The position numbers were made by a program, and so were the translations under genes. A model generated the notes under the pieces. It did not search any database. It was given only the letters and a program-made list of their open reading frames with translations, and was not told the origin of the DNA. From Ichthyophis bannanicus (taxonomy: Eukaryota; Chordata; Amphibia; Gymnophiona; Ichthyophiidae), in contig CM066031.1 in NCBI GenBank assembly GCA_033557465.1, positions 1,673,570,800 to 1,673,634,799 of the forward strand: a DNA stretch of 64,000 nt, in the 5' to 3' direction. Positions 33,537 through 45,196 of this stretch are shown in pieces (position 1 is the stretch's first letter; each line of letters starts with the position of its first letter).

Positions 33537-33813
33537 TTCCCACGATATTTCACTTTACTACTATTGACCCATGCCACCCATGAATACACGTACAATATCC
33601 ACTCGAGTTTAAATATGGTATATAATAAAAGCATATTCATAGTATAATGTTGATTGTACATAGTTATCCCTGTTATTCCATGTTATATATTCCCTTGTTC
33701 TCTGTAAACTCGATGTTACCTGTACACATTGCAGTATATTTTGTTCAATGTACACCGCACTGATTTTAATAGCGCGGTATATAAGAGATGTTAAATAAAT
33801 AAATAAATAATCC

Positions 33814-35085
33814 AAAGTATGAAGGTTTCTTTCTGCATTAGAGGCGTGAGGCCTCAGAAAAAATACAGGAAAATAAATTGATTGATTTAAATGAAAAAGC
33901 AAAACCACCTTTGGCATAAAGTGTGGATGAGTTCGGAGGACAACCTTATCATGATGAAACCTAGTATAAGGAGGATCAGCCACTAAAGCTTGCAGTTCAC
34001 TAATGCGACGTGCAGAGGTGATTGCAATTAGGAAGATGACCTTCCAGGTCAAAAACTTAAGGGTTGTAGTGGCCAAAGGCTCAAAAGGCGGCTTCATAAG
34101 CTGCCCGAGAACTAGATTTAGATCCCATGCCACCGGTGGTGGCTTGATGGGAGGTTTGGTTAATAGAAGACCTCTCATAAATCTGGATATGAGTGGATGA
34201 GAGGAAAATGGTTGTCCATTCAAAGGCTTATAAGAAGCTGCAATTGCACTGAGATGGACTCTTACCGAATTGGACTTTAGACCAGAATTCGATACTCTAG
34301 TATAAATTCTAAAGGTAAGACAAGGGGGTTTAATCCCTTCTTGGAGCACCATATAGTAAAACGTTTCCACTTGAAAGCATAAGAACTTCTTGTGGAAAGT
34401 TTCCTAGAAGCCTGAAGGATATCTTTTACCTGTTGGGACAGGTTGAAATCCTGGAAGTCTAAGCCTTCAGCAACCAGGCCGTGAGATGCAGGGACTGGGG
34501 ATTCGGGTGCCATAGCATCCCGTCCTCTTGGGAAAGGAGATCTAGAGCATGACCTAACTCCAGAGGTGCAGCTTGAGAGAGATGTAGAAGCAGGGAATAC
34601 CACGCTTGGTGTGGCCATCGTGGCGCTATGAGAATCATGCGACCCCTGTCTCTCTGAAGTTTGAAGAGTGTTTTGGGGATGAGGGGAATGGGTGGGAAGG
34701 CATAAAGGAAGTCCTGACCCCAGTGAAGGAGGAAGGCATCCCTTGCCTGACAATTGTGAGCCGGAATCCTGGAACAGAACTGGGGAAGTTTGGCATTCAG
34801 TGGACTTGCAAAGAGGTCTATGTCTGGAGTGCCCCAGAGATGAAATATCTTTGCTACCTGGTCTAGGTGGAGGGACCACTTGTGAGGCAGCAGTACGCGA
34901 CTGAGTTTGTCTGCCCAAAGGTTTTGAAAGCCTGGAAGATATACCACTAGAAGGTGAATTTGATACTCTCTGGCGAAGGCCCACAGTCGTAAAGCTTCGT
35001 TGCATAACGACAGAGAGCCTGTCCCTCCCTGCTTGTTCACACAGAACATAGCTACTTGATTGTCCGTCTGGACTAGGACAATGTT
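33814..35085 (-). pseudogene. DIRS copy 2 RNase H to recombinase N-terminal half
   Basis: Read on the minus strand from 35085: DNQVAMFCVNKQGGTGS, ADKLSRVLLPHKWSL, GTPDIDLFASPLNAKLP and DAFLLHWGQDFLYAFPP. After a frame change come LVAEGLDFQDFNLSQQVKDI, RSSYAFKWKRFTIWC and NSVRVHLSAIAASYKPLNG, then the recombinase Arg box TSARRISELQALV before the L2 insertion. The RT core and early RNase H blocks of copy 1 are absent. Frame changes occur near 34480 and 34300. Confidence 0.82.
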
Positions 35086-35345
35086 GTACTTCAGGCCGGA
35101 AGGTCGGGGGTTCAAATCCCACTAGAGGACAGCAACCTTGGGCCGGAAGGACTGGGGTTTCTAGTCCCATAGGTGCTCCTTGTGGTCTTGGGCAAGCCAC
35201 TTAACCCTCCATAGCCCATGTTCCCTGTAAAATAGTTATCTCCAAGTTATAATGCCCTGTTCAATGTAATTTCAGTTTGTTCAATGTAAACCGCACTGAT
35301 GCAGAATAGCGCGGTATATAAGAGAATATAAATAAATAAATAAAT
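35086..35345 (+). mobile_element. CORE-SINE copy 3, 5' truncated, at a DIRS deletion
   Basis: It lacks the A-box region and starts at TACTTCAGGCCGGAAGG. It keeps the B box GGGTTCAAATCCC, the CORE CTTGGGCAAGCCACTTAACC and the L2-type tail (GCGCGGTATATAAGAG plus TAAA). No target duplication is visible, and about 1.15 kb of DIRS sequence is missing at its position. Confidence 0.85.
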
Positions 35346-35469
35346 GGACAAAGTCCAATCTTCTGCTGTTATCTGATGCCATCTGTTGGCAAAGTGGCAT
35401 AACCTGCCTGGGATATTGGGGGGTTGGGGACCCCTCAGAGGCAGGAAGGCTAAGCTCTCTAGGAAGGAG

Positions 35470-37313
35470 TCAAAGCCCTTGAGGGGGCTGAAACTGTGGA
35501 GCTGGTTGGGCTCTCATGCCTTTTGGCTTCTTTTGCTGTCTAGTTTGTCCCTTTTGAGCAACCTGATGAGTCTGACTCTGCTGGGTATAGGAAGGATAAA
35601 ATTTCCTCTTTTTGCTGAATGAGGGTTTTTTATAAGGCTTCTTTTTGGCTGGAGTGGCTGTAGATTTTGACAATCTATCTAGAGTAGTATTGTCAGCATC
35701 TAACTTGTTAGCCTTTTCCTGCCAGTTCTTGCCAAAGAGATTCTCCCCCATGCAAGGAATGTTGCCGAACTTGTCCTGTACCCAAATCTCCAAGTCTGAT
35801 GCCTGAAGCCAGGCAATCCGTCGTGCGCCAATGGCAATAGCAGAGATTCTGCTGATGCATTCAAAGCAGTCAAAGGCTGCACGATTGACAAACTTGGAGA
35901 CATCTTGAGCATGCTTAACTAGAGCAAGAAAGTCTTGTATCTTGTCATCTGGGAGAAATGGGCTCATAAGCTCCAAGTCTCCTGTAACTTCCTTGAGGAA
36001 CATTCCCATATATAGTATATATGAACTGATCCTCGCTGAAAGCATGGAAGCCTGAAAAGTTTGGCGCCCAAAAGAGTCCAGAGTCCTTCATTCACGACCT
36101 GGGGGATTGGATGCATGCCTCTTTGCACTTTTCATCCTACGCATAGCTGACTCCACCACCATTGAATGGTGTGGCAGCTGAGTCTTTTGAAATCAAGGAC
36201 ATGGCGGAACTCGATACATAGTATCAAGTCTCCTAGAATGAGGAGATGTAGTCAGAGGTGTCTCCCACATTCTGAGCATCAAGTTATGCAGAATTTCATG
36301 GATGGGCATAGTGGCTGCCTCCTTTGGAGCTTTAGGATATTGGAGAATTTCCAATTCCTTTGCTCTGGGTTCCTCTTCAGGAGCCACCGTGATTGAAAGG
36401 TCATTGGCCATATCACAAATAAAATCCTGAAATGACGTCCTCTGGAGGTGACATTCTGCGTTGGGGAGAAAAGGGATGTTCGGGGAGAAACCCTCTAGTA
36501 ACAGCAGAATTGTCAGAGTCTTCGGAATCGGAGGATTCAAAGCATTCCTGACCACGATGCTCATGCAAAGCACGGTCCCGGTATCGATCAAAGTTGGTAC
36601 CGAGTTGATCCGGTACCGATCTGTCGATTCCAACCAAAGATGGTGTGGGAAGAATTCCCACCGGGGTCGGTTCCGTTGGTACCAGTACCAGTGTCTGTAC
36701 CGGTGTAGGTACCAGCATCGGTATCAATGTCGGTACCGGTGCCCGTTGGACCAACGGTACCGCAGCTGAGAGAAGAGCTGCAATGCTGCGTTCGATAGCG
36801 AGGAAGCTCTGGTCTTATCAACGCTGCCGATGCCTGGGTGTCGGTACCGGTGAAAACGGCCTGGACCCCTGAGCATGGCACAGGTAGTTCTTGCGAGGTC
36901 GGGGCCTCGAGAACATCCTGGAGCCCCATTGATGCTTTGGAAGCCGAAGCCTCCCGCCGGGGCTGCTTTGCCAGTGTGGTTCCCTCAAGGGCCATGCCAA
37001 TGGCCTCTCGATGCTTAGCAGGAGAGCTACCCTTTGAGGACTGGCTTTTATGTTTAGCTACCTGAGATCCATGGGAGGAAGAGGAGACCCTTGAAGATGT
37101 CGGTGCAATGGATCTGGAATCCGAAGAAAAGAGGGTACCGAGCTTTGCAGCCCGGTTCTGTCTTCCTCTTTTAGTCATCCCCATACAGGAGAGACATTCA
37201 GATGGAGAATGTTCAGGCCCTAAACATCTAAGACACCAATCATGGGTGTCAGTGACGGAAATGGTACCGCCACATTTAGTACATTTTTTAAAACCACTAG
37301 TTGTTTTTTCCAT
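35470..37313 (-). pseudogene. DIRS copy 2 Gag
   Basis: Start MEKTTSGFKKCTKCGGTI at 37313 (ATG). Zinc-binding-like CTKC...THDWCLRCLGPEHSPSEC is kept. A Ser-rich region follows, then a GTGTDIDTDAGT low-complexity stretch from GGTACC-rich DNA. The frame changes near 36600 to the segment with ISGFYL/SFQDFICDMANDLSITV and LDTMYRVPPCP, and near 36060-36190 to the segment with YMGMFLKEVTGDL, FDCFECISRISAIAIGA and ENLFGKNW. The C-terminus is Lys/Gln/Pro-rich. The frame changes lie in broadly the same places as in copy 1, which may mean older shared lesions. Confidence 0.8.
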
Positions 37314-37556
37314 GTTTTAGGAATATGGGGCCTAGTGCCCAAAATGGCGCCTAGCACCAAAAAAGAAAAGTTTCTGAAGAGAAACAGTTCAAAGTATAAG
37401 GGTTGTTTTTTTTTTTTTTTTGAAAAGAAAAGAAAAGAACCGGCAGTACCAGTAAGCGTCGTGCGGAGGCAAACGCAACCACAAGAAAACAAATTTAAAG
37501 ACGGAATTTTCTGCAGTGACAGGGTATGGATCCTATCGGCTTTGTGGAAAACGACG

Positions 37557-37719
37557 AACTGAATAGGGACAGTTGGAAAGGCGGGAAGGCAGCGCGCATG
37601 TGCTGAGGGATGCTCCCAAAAGCATTCCTATTGGATGCTGGGGAGCGGTCCTGCACAAGCTCCGTCGGTACCGACGATACCCATATGTGAAGTCTACAGT
37701 CCTGCTTGTTCCTGGAGAT
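37557..37719. repeat. DIRS copy 2 right inverted terminal repeat
   Basis: Pairs with 28374-28562. It includes GGACAGTTGGAAAGG, AGCGCGCATGTGCTGAGG and CGTCGGTACCGACGATACCC, and ends GTTCCTGGAGAT. Confidence 0.9.
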
Positions 37720-37979
37720 TAAGCATGCCAATAAGCAGAAGGAATCAGTGAACATCCACCAGGAAACAAACAAGAGAAAAACATTCCACAAAAGAATAAA
37801 ATTAGCAAACAAGATAAAATAAGTGGCAAATGAAAAATTACAGTGTTAGTTTGAGAACCATATATAGATCAAAACTGGGCACGTAAATGGTTAAGCAGAA
37901 GCAAACTGAACCTAAGGATGAGAGGACAGTGGATTACAAATACAGAAATACATACATAGAAAAAAATTTGGTAAAAACA
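37720..37979. other. Unassigned region
   Basis: AT-rich, no assignable feature. It may be the 5' part of the LINE relic that follows. Confidence 0.35.
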
Positions 37980-38510
37980 GATATATGTAGGTTATATAAA
38001 GAAAGAACTGAAAACAGCTGACTGAAGTTCTGATGAACAAGAATTTCTATACAGAAAGGCACAATAAAAGGTGGCACATCTCATCCACTGGAAACTTTGT
38101 TAAAAACACTACCACATCGCTGTACCAGAAGAACAGTGGTGTCATGACTTGGAGAATTCTGGAGAAAGAAGGGGTCATAATCACCTGGGACATTCCCATT
38201 CCTACCAATAAAAAGCTTGATGCAAGAAAACCAGACTTAGTAGTAAAGGAGAAAACGTGAGGCACTCATCTCTTTTATCAATGCCACGTGACTATTCTGT
38301 AAAGCATATTAAGAAAGAAGATCCTTGAAATGCAATCAGATACAAAGAAAACACATCACATAGATACAGAAACATTTCCAATTGTATTGTGAGCCACAGG
38401 CCTGATCAAAGCCAAATTACACTGTTGGAGACTATAAAAGCCGGTAGAAAGGTCTGAAAGAATTCCATGACTCATGCTCTGCATGCTTTCCCCACTTGTT
38501 TAATGAAATT
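37980..38510 (+). pseudogene. LINE C-terminal relic with restriction-like endonuclease (R4-like?)
   Basis: The frame from about 38033 gives YTERHNKRWHISSTGNF, GVIITWDIPIPTNKKLDA, RKPDLVVKEK and, after a frame change, EALI. The pattern 'RHN-v ... WD-pi-t-k-i-a-rPD-vv-d/e' is that of the C-terminal restriction-like (PD-D/ExK) endonuclease region of R4/Dong-type LINEs. A later segment (KILEMQSDTKKTHHIDTETFPIVL) fits the end of that domain. RT is absent, and clade placement is from memory of the motif. Confidence 0.5.
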
Positions 38511-38519
38511 GTACTACGA

Positions 38520-39110
38520 ATTAAAGAATATGCAGCCATAGGGACCACTGTCTCTGCTGCAGCTCTGTTCCTACTATAGGGACAACTCTTTGTGCTACAG
38601 TGTTGCACCCACACTGCTTCCTTCTGGCTTTTGCCATTGCCTTTTCTATCTGTTTGGCCATTTTAAGATCTGATATGATCACTCCCAGGTCCTGCTCTCC
38701 TTTCCTGCCCTGAAGTACTTCATCCCTGTACTGTACCACTCCCTTGGGTTTTTGCACCCCAAATGCATCACCATGCATTTTTTAAGCATTAAATCTTAAC
38801 TGTCAAATTCTCGATCATTCAAGCTTTGCTAGATCCCTCCCTCATGTTATCCACACCTTCCAAGGTGTCTGCATGGTTTCAGATATTTGTATCATCTGCA
38901 AAGAGGCATATCTTCCCTAACAGATCTTCTACAATAACCACTTACACCAAAAGTGAAAACAAAAAAAACAGAACCAAGGATCAATTTCTGCAGTATGTCT
39001 CTGGTAATGCCCTCATCTTCAGGGTAAACTTCATTCACCACTACCCCGTCACCTCCCACCCAACCAATTTCTAATCCAGTCAGTCATTTTAGAGTCCATC
39101 CCAAGGGCAT
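38520..39110 (-). pseudogene. CR1 (subfamily B), reverse: C-terminal and RT part
   Basis: The minus strand reads LQGRKGEQDLGVIISD and MAKQIEKAMAKARRKQ, then the FADD-DDT region near 38900 (TSKHADDT-like) and the segment with the WIRN-LGG-like block near 39070. The element continues on the other side of the L1-type insertion at 45404: joining across the 13-bp target duplication restores KVFDTASHW-LINKLNALGM continuity. It is heavily decayed. Confidence 0.75.
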
Positions 39111-39787
39111 TCAGTTTATTTATTTCAAATCATTTTTATTAGGTTTTTTCAAAATATTTCAGGACCAGCCAGTACAGAGAATGAAAAAGTACAAAAGCTC
39201 AGTTGTCAGAGCAGCCGCTTAATCAATTCTAGAACACTCAGTGCTACAGGAAAGTAAGTAAGTGCTTTTGTACAGCCAGCATAGAAAACAAACACAGTAA
39301 CAAAAAACATTAACACCATCTGAACAAACCAATGAATTCTCCCCAAGGAACTAGCTAATGGGGTTACCTAAGGAACCAACCCACATATTACACACAATAT
39401 GCTCGAAGCAATGCAGACTCCCCAAAAAAGAAAAGCGGACATACATATCGGAAAAGGAAGAGAGTCACCAAAAAAGAGAGAGCTAAGGGACACTGTGGCA
39501 GTCCACAAAAATAACTGCAAGACTGCATTGTCGAATACATACTACCCAAGGAGCATCCCATCTCTTATCCCCCCCCCCTCCATACCCTATTCCCCTCCCC
39601 CCCCCGTCCTCCCCCCTCCCCCCCCTCTAGCACGGGAAAGGTGTCAATAGCTCGGCAGGATAACAATGCACAGGTCCTCTCCCATCCATCCATCACCAGA
39701 GGCAGTCTCAAATCTCCCGGGGCAGTACTATTCCCATGTAGTGCAGATTCCATCATCAATGAGGCATGTAGGGGGGAGTCGGCCAGC

Positions 39788-42700
39788 CTAGACATTCAGA
39801 ACTAAAGCCCGTTCCTTAGGGGACAGGTGAAAGATCATAGGGGACCACAATGCCATGAACGCATCCCAACTTTTACCTCCTCTTTGCTTCGCCGTCGTTT
39901 TTTCCAGGCGTAGCAAATCGAACATAGCTGATTCCCAAAGTACAAGACCCGGAGGGATGTTCTCAATCCAGCGGCGCAATAGGGACTTCTTTACTACCAA
40001 AAAACCACGCTCCAACAGCGCCCGATGCCCAGCCATCAGCCCATCAGCGCACAACCCCCAACTATGGAAAAGACAGATCTCTCTGTGAGCCACAAATCTT
40101 ATGCCCAACCAACCCACAAGCCTCCGACAGACCTGCATCCAGAGATCCTGAACCAGCCGGCATGCCCAAAATTTGTGCAGGAGGATGCCGGATGCAGAGC
40201 CACACCAGCCACAGAGAGCCGAGTCCTTAAGCCCCACCTGTGAAGCCCATTTATCACTGGTGTATGCTCGCCACAGAAATTTATATTGAAGCTCCTGCAA
40301 ATACACCCACTCCGGCCCTTTCACAATCCCGAGAAAACCCGCCTGGAGTAATTCCGTCGTCAAGTCATCCACTCCATCCTGTTGCCACCGCGCGGTCAAC
40401 TCCGTGAGGAACACGTCCCCCCTACTTGGCCGAATGAGCGTCCTACAGGCCTCATCCCCCCGTTGATTTTCAACTAATCTCTCCAGTACTAAGCGGGGAG
40501 TATCTTTCGCTCCCCCATCATGTCGAGTCAGGGTCAGGCCCCGCAAATAATGCCGCACTTGCAAATACCCATAGAAATCTTGTTTCGGAAGAGAGTATCG
40601 CCGCTGCAAATTCTGAAAGCTATCTATAGTCCGACCATCCGCCATATAGAGGTCTCCCACACAGACCACCCCCTTCTCCAGCCAACCCTGAAACACATTC
40701 GGTCTAGAGAAGCCAGGAGCAAAATCTGGGTTGCCCACCAGGGGAAGCAGTGCCGAGCCTCTCCAATTCCACCCGAAGCACTGACATAGTACTTGCCATG
40801 CGGAGCGCAGGGCGCCCATAAAACTCCCCCCACCCCTTTCCGAATGTTCGATGCTAGCTTGCCCATCTGCACAACATAGAGGCGATAAGGGTCGAAGGCT
40901 TCATCAAGGGGCGCGCAGCCCCCAGTTCCTCCCAATAGGGCTCCCACATGAAAAGCTAAATAACGAAGATTGTAATTTCGTAATGAGGGCATTTCCAAGC
41001 CTCCTTCTTCCCTCCTGCTCATCAGTGCCTGCAATGAAATTCGAGATCGCTTACCCTTCCACAAAAACCCCCGCAAACCCATTTCAAAACGCTTCCAGTC
41101 CGCATTTGAAATCCACAGTGGTAACATACGGAGGACATACAACCATCGGGGAAATTCTACCATGACAGAGAGCAATTCTCCCCCGAAGAGACAAGGGCAG
41201 ACGTCGCCACCCCTGGAGGGTTTGTAGGCTGCGAGTTAAGAGGCCAGGAATATTCGCTTGATATAAAGAGTCTGGTCGGTCCGGCAATTGTATCCCAAGA
41301 TACTTAATAGCCCCATTTGCCCAGACTAATGGGAATTCCCCCTCCCATTTTGGCTTCACCTTGCCCCCCACGTCCAATATGACAGATTTCAGTGCGTTAA
41401 TTTTTAAACCCGAGAAACTGCCATATTCCCTTATCAGCTGGAGTAAGCGCTGTAGGGAGGCAGGCAAGTCAGTTAAGCAAAGTAGCATGTCGTCAGCAAA
41501 AGTGCTGATTTTTAATTCCTCCCCACCCATCCGAATGCCCGCTATCCCCCCATCCTGCTGAATGGCCCGGAGTAAAGACTCCAACGCAAGGACAAACAAC
41601 AGGGGCGACAGCGGACAACCCTGGCGCGTGCCTCTCTCCAGAGTGAAAGGCTCCGAGAAAATCTCATTAACTCCCACCCTAGCTGAGGGTTGTTCATAAA
41701 GCGCTCTAACCCAGTGCACAAAATTTCCGTGTAAGCCGAAACCCGTCAAGACATCCCAAAGATACGCCCAGGCAACCCTATCGAATGCCTTTTCTGCATC
41801 CAGACTCACCAATAGTAAAGCTTCGTCTTTCCTTAAGCAGTGCTCCATGCCTAACAACAGCTTGGTAATATTACGGGACGCCTCCCTGCCCTGCACAAAG
41901 CCCACCTGTCGCTCATCGATTAGCCTTGGCAGGATCGGATTAAGCCGGTCCGCCAAAATGGACGCCAAGATTTTCATATCGCAGTTAATAAGAGATATGG
42001 GTCTGTAGGAGGCCGGGTCCACCGTATCTTTGCCCGGTTTCGGAATGACTGTAATATCGGCACAGCGCATATCTCTAGGGAAAATCCCCGCGGTACGGGC
42101 ATCGTCATACATCACCACCATGGACGGGGCCAACCGCGACGCCAGCATTTTATAATATTCAATACTGAACCCATCTGGGCCGGGGGCTTGATGCGGTTTA
42201 CCCCTTTTAATGCCATGGAGAATCTCCCGTACCATCAGCGGTGCGTTCAGCACCTGCAGCTCGTCCACCGTCACTTGTGGGAGTGATAAGGCGGCCAAGA
42301 AATTGGCTCCCTTCGAGTAGTCTCTCTCCTCTTCACTATACACCTGGGCATAAAACGCTCTAAAAAAGTCTCAGCTATTCGGGCCGGCTGATGATGCAAG
42401 GCGCCTGACTCTCCCCGAAGGACGGGAATAAAGCGGGCCCCCCGAGGATCCCGAACAAGTCGGGCTAGTAAGGTACCCGAACGATTTCCATACCGATAAA
42501 GGCGATGCCGATAGTAGTATATTGACAAGCGTGCCCTGCTTCCAAGTCGTTTAATGCCGCCTGCGAGCGTAAGTATTCCCGCTGCAAAGCCTTATCTCCC
42601 CCTTTACCCAGCCGACGTTGGAGATCTTGCAGATTACGTTCCAATACAAGCAAACTTCGATCCATATGTCGGCGTCGCACCGCGACATATGAGATAATTG

Positions 42701-43577
42701 CACCCCTTATCACCGCTTTACTGGCTTCCCAGAATAAGATTGATGAACACTGGGGAGTGTCATTAAAGCGAACATACTCATCCCACTGTTTTTCAAGATA
42801 TTGCCGAAAGGCCTCGTCCTCCCAAAGATAGGCGGGGAACCACCACCCCATCCTCGAAGGTCCTTGAAAATCCCAAAGAATCCAGATCAACCCATGGTCT
42901 GAAACCACGATAGGGTCTATTCCCACTTGTAATACCCGGGGCAGCCCTCCTTCGTTGACCAAGATGTAATCTATACGAGACCACATGTGATGCGCACGCG
43001 ACTGCTGTGTATATTCGCGTGCCCCTGGATTGAGAACTCTCCACACATCTATGAGATCTCCCATTCTACACAGGTACCCAACCCCCTTTCGTGTCCAGGA
43101 GCCCATGTTAGTCTGTTGGGATTTATCCAGACCCGGATCGTGCGGGCAATTAAAATCTCCCGCAACAATCAATTTATTCTTTCCAGGGTTGGCTACTAAC
43201 CTCAATATCTTTTTGAAGAAATCATGGTCATAAGCATTCGGGGCATAAAGGTTCATGAACCACACGGATTCATTATACAGCTCAGCGCGCATTAAGATGT
43301 AACGGCCCTGAGGATCAGCCTCTACATTGCTCACGTCACAGGGCACACCCTTTTTTATTAAAATCACAACGCCCGCTTTTTTTGTGCCTGAAGCCGCCCC
43401 GTAAGCAGCCGCCACCCAATCTCTAGCGAGCTTGCGATGTTCCAAGGCACTTAAATGAGTCTCTTGCAACATGGCGATATGGACACCCTTTCTCTTCAAT
43501 GTCTGCAAATTTTAATGTAGTTTAATTGGAGAGCCTATCCCTCCCACATTCCACGAAACTATCTTAACCTCAGGCAT
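39788..43577 (-). pseudogene. L1-type ORF2: endonuclease + reverse transcriptase
   Basis: The ATG at 43577 begins MPEVKIVSWNVGGIGSPIKL, with the catalytic Asn in WN, and a TAA follows at about codon 22. The frame then continues with HIAMLQETHL, YAPNAY, VAGDFNCPHDP, RIDYILV and VVSDHGLIW (endonuclease). A frameshift near 42500 precedes the RT: APGPDGFSIEYYKML, YRPISLINCDMKIL, QVGFVQGREASRN, SLDAEKAFDRVAW, GTRQGCPLSPLLF and FADDMLL. More frame changes near 42340, 41130 and 40720 lead to the C-terminal Cys/His segment CGWCGSASGILLHKFWAC. Catalytic residues are present but the gene is broken. Confidence 0.88.
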
Positions 43578-44320
43578 GGCACCAAAGCACATCAGAAAAC
43601 AGCAGCTGATACAACTGTGTGCCCAGCCTCACCCCCAGAGTTCAAGCGGAGTACCATCCCCATGCGAGACCTCCTAACAAACAAACCTGTATCCCAGACC
43701 ACCCTCCAGACATTCCAAAATACCGTGCTATCCCACCTGCGAGAACCCCCCCTATCCTTTCCCCATCCCTGCTCCCCCCCCCCGCCCCACTCTCCCGCCC
43801 AGTCTGCGCCCACCCCTCTCCCCAACCACTCCCCCCCCATTCAGCACTCCCCCCTCACATACACAAACTTCATTTGCAAAGAGAACCACAGATCCCCCAT
43901 CATCCAACTCACACAGTCTTCCTATCTCACGCACTCCCCCCCCAACAAGAAAACCTCAATCAAACCCCCACACAAACGAACATGCATACAAATATACAAA
44001 ATAACAATAATATCAAAAACAGTAGCACACCCTCTCCCTCTACCTCCCCGCACCCCCCCCCCCCCCATATCTCAACATCCCTTCGGTCCTGCGGCCTTGA
44101 GGCAAGGCCCTCCCAAAGGGAGACAGATCACTGTTCATAGCGCCTCCGGGCCACCCACAAACGGGCGTTGGCACCAAATGATTGAAAAATATCCTTGGGC
44201 ACCGCACACGGATCCCAAAAGCTGAGCAAGCTCAAAGCCTGCAACCAATAGTCACGCAAGTTTGAAGCACTGCAAGCCTGCAGGAGTGTGCACCCCCGGG
44301 CATGGTCTCCTTCGGGCCCT
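43578..44320. other. L1 inter-ORF spacer with homopolymer tracts
   Basis: On the plus strand this is very C-rich with several C8-C13 runs (around 43779, 43835, 43938, 44056), so the element's coding strand is G-rich. No third ORF is convincing. It is long for an L1 inter-ORF region. Confidence 0.6.
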
Positions 44321-45196
44321 TCAGGGCTCTGTGTCCCCAGAGGCTCCTCGTTTGGCCGCAGTCGGTGACAGAGGCGGGTTCATTTTCGCCAGAAACTTGC
44401 AGGCTTCCTCCGGCTTCTCGAAGGAATGAGCGGCGCCCATGTGGAAAACCTTCAAAATCGCCGGGTATAGAAGGGCAAACCGAATACCCTTTTGCACTAG
44501 CGTGGTGCATATAGGAGAGAAGTCTTTGCGTTTGGCAGCGAGTGAGGCAGAATAATCCTGGAACAGGAGCACAGCTACATTGTCAAGCTTCAGCTCTCGT
44601 CGCTTACGGTAAGCCTGCAGCAGAGCAGTTTTGTGTTGGAAGTTCAAAAGTCGCGCCAACACTGGCCGCGGCCTGCCTCTACCTTCAATCCGCTGCCCCA
44701 ACCGATGAGCCCTTTCCACCTTTATTTGACCCATCAGGTCCGGAAGGCCAAGCTCCTTCGGCAGCCATTCCTCAAAGAGCTGAATGAGTTGGGTGTCTGC
44801 CCAAGTTTCGGGTACCCCCACCAATCTCAAATTGTTCAGTCGGGAGCGATTTTCGAGGTCATCCACTTTCTGAAGCAATGCCTCGATCTGCTTTTGCTGC
44901 ACAGCGGTGCTCCGTTCTAAAGCTAGTTCGCCCTCCTCTAGCACAGTCACCCTTTGTTCCACTTCGTCCACGCGCCTCGTGAGGTCTGTAAAAGTTTCTC
45001 CCATCTCTTCCAGCTTTTTTAGCACGTTGTCAAATTTGGGGTCAAGTAATTTTACCACTTCGAGCGCTACCTCCTCCGGGCTAGATTCTCCACTCTCTGT
45101 ACCCAGAGATCCCGGCATACTGCCAGAGCGGGCCGCGGCCGCCATTTTAGATTCCCTCGTGCTCGGAGGCTTCTCCTTCTTTGATGCCACTCTCAT
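44321..45196 (-). CDS. L1-type ORF1 (coiled coil + RRM-like)
   Basis: ATG at 45196 (MRVASKKEKPPSTRESKM), 291 residues, no interruption. Residues ~55-130 form a heptad-rich coiled coil (LKKLEEMGETFTDLTRRVDE, then VLEEGELALERS and IEALLQKVDDLENRSR). The RRM-like core follows: NNLRLVGVPE, KVERAHRLG, RPRPVLARLLNFQHK and VLLFQDYSASLAAKRKDFS. The C-terminus has RFALLYPAILKV. L1 ORF1 proteins trimerise through the coiled coil and bind element RNA. It is the only intact gene of this L1 copy. A further open stretch lies upstream to 45277 without ATG. Confidence 0.85.
   Translation of the reverse strand: MRVASKKEKPPSTRESKMAAAARSGSMPGSLGTESGESSPEEVALEVVKLLDPKFDNVLKKLEEMGETFTDLTRRVDEVEQRVTVLEEGELALERSTAVQQKQIEALLQKVDDLENRSRLNNLRLVGVPETWADTQLIQLFEEWLPKELGLPDLMGQIKVERAHRLGQRIEGRGRPRPVLARLLNFQHKTALLQAYRKRRELKLDNVAVLLFQDYSASLAAKRKDFSPICTTLVQKGIRFALLYPAILKVFHMGAAHSFEKPEEACKFLAKMNPPLSPTAAKRGASGDTEP

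Larger units (their letters stand above)
29218..33808 (+). mobile_element. Full-length L2 LINE with intact ORF
   Basis: A complete L2-clade retrotransposon flanked by a 5-bp duplication AATCC (29213-29217 and 33809-33813). DIRS copy 1 shows the uninterrupted site. It has a ~1.2-kb 5' UTR with repeated promoter-like units, one uninterrupted 1038-codon ORF, and a 3' UTR ending GCGCGGTATATAAGAGATG plus TAAA repeats. The intact ORF and clean flanks mark it as young. Its 3' end is shared with the SINEs in this window. Confidence 0.93.
28374..37719 (-). mobile_element. DIRS-like retrotransposon, copy 2 (with L2 and SINE)
   Basis: It has the same architecture as copy 1: left repeat, internal complementary region, recombinase, RNase H, Gag, right repeat. 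It carries a full-length L2 inside the recombinase gene, and the sequence equivalent to 19736-20884 of copy 1 (the RT core and start of RNase H) is missing, with a SINE at the junction. Without these changes it would be about 4.4-5.6 kb. The terminus (AGCGTAGTTACTCACC) differs from copy 1 (AGCACAGTTACTTACC), so the two copies belong to different subfamilies. Confidence 0.9.

Noticed and set aside
43617..44225. Proline-rich ORFs on the plus strand (up to 202 codons)
   Set aside because: They come from C-rich homopolymer DNA in the L1 inter-ORF spacer, antisense to the element.
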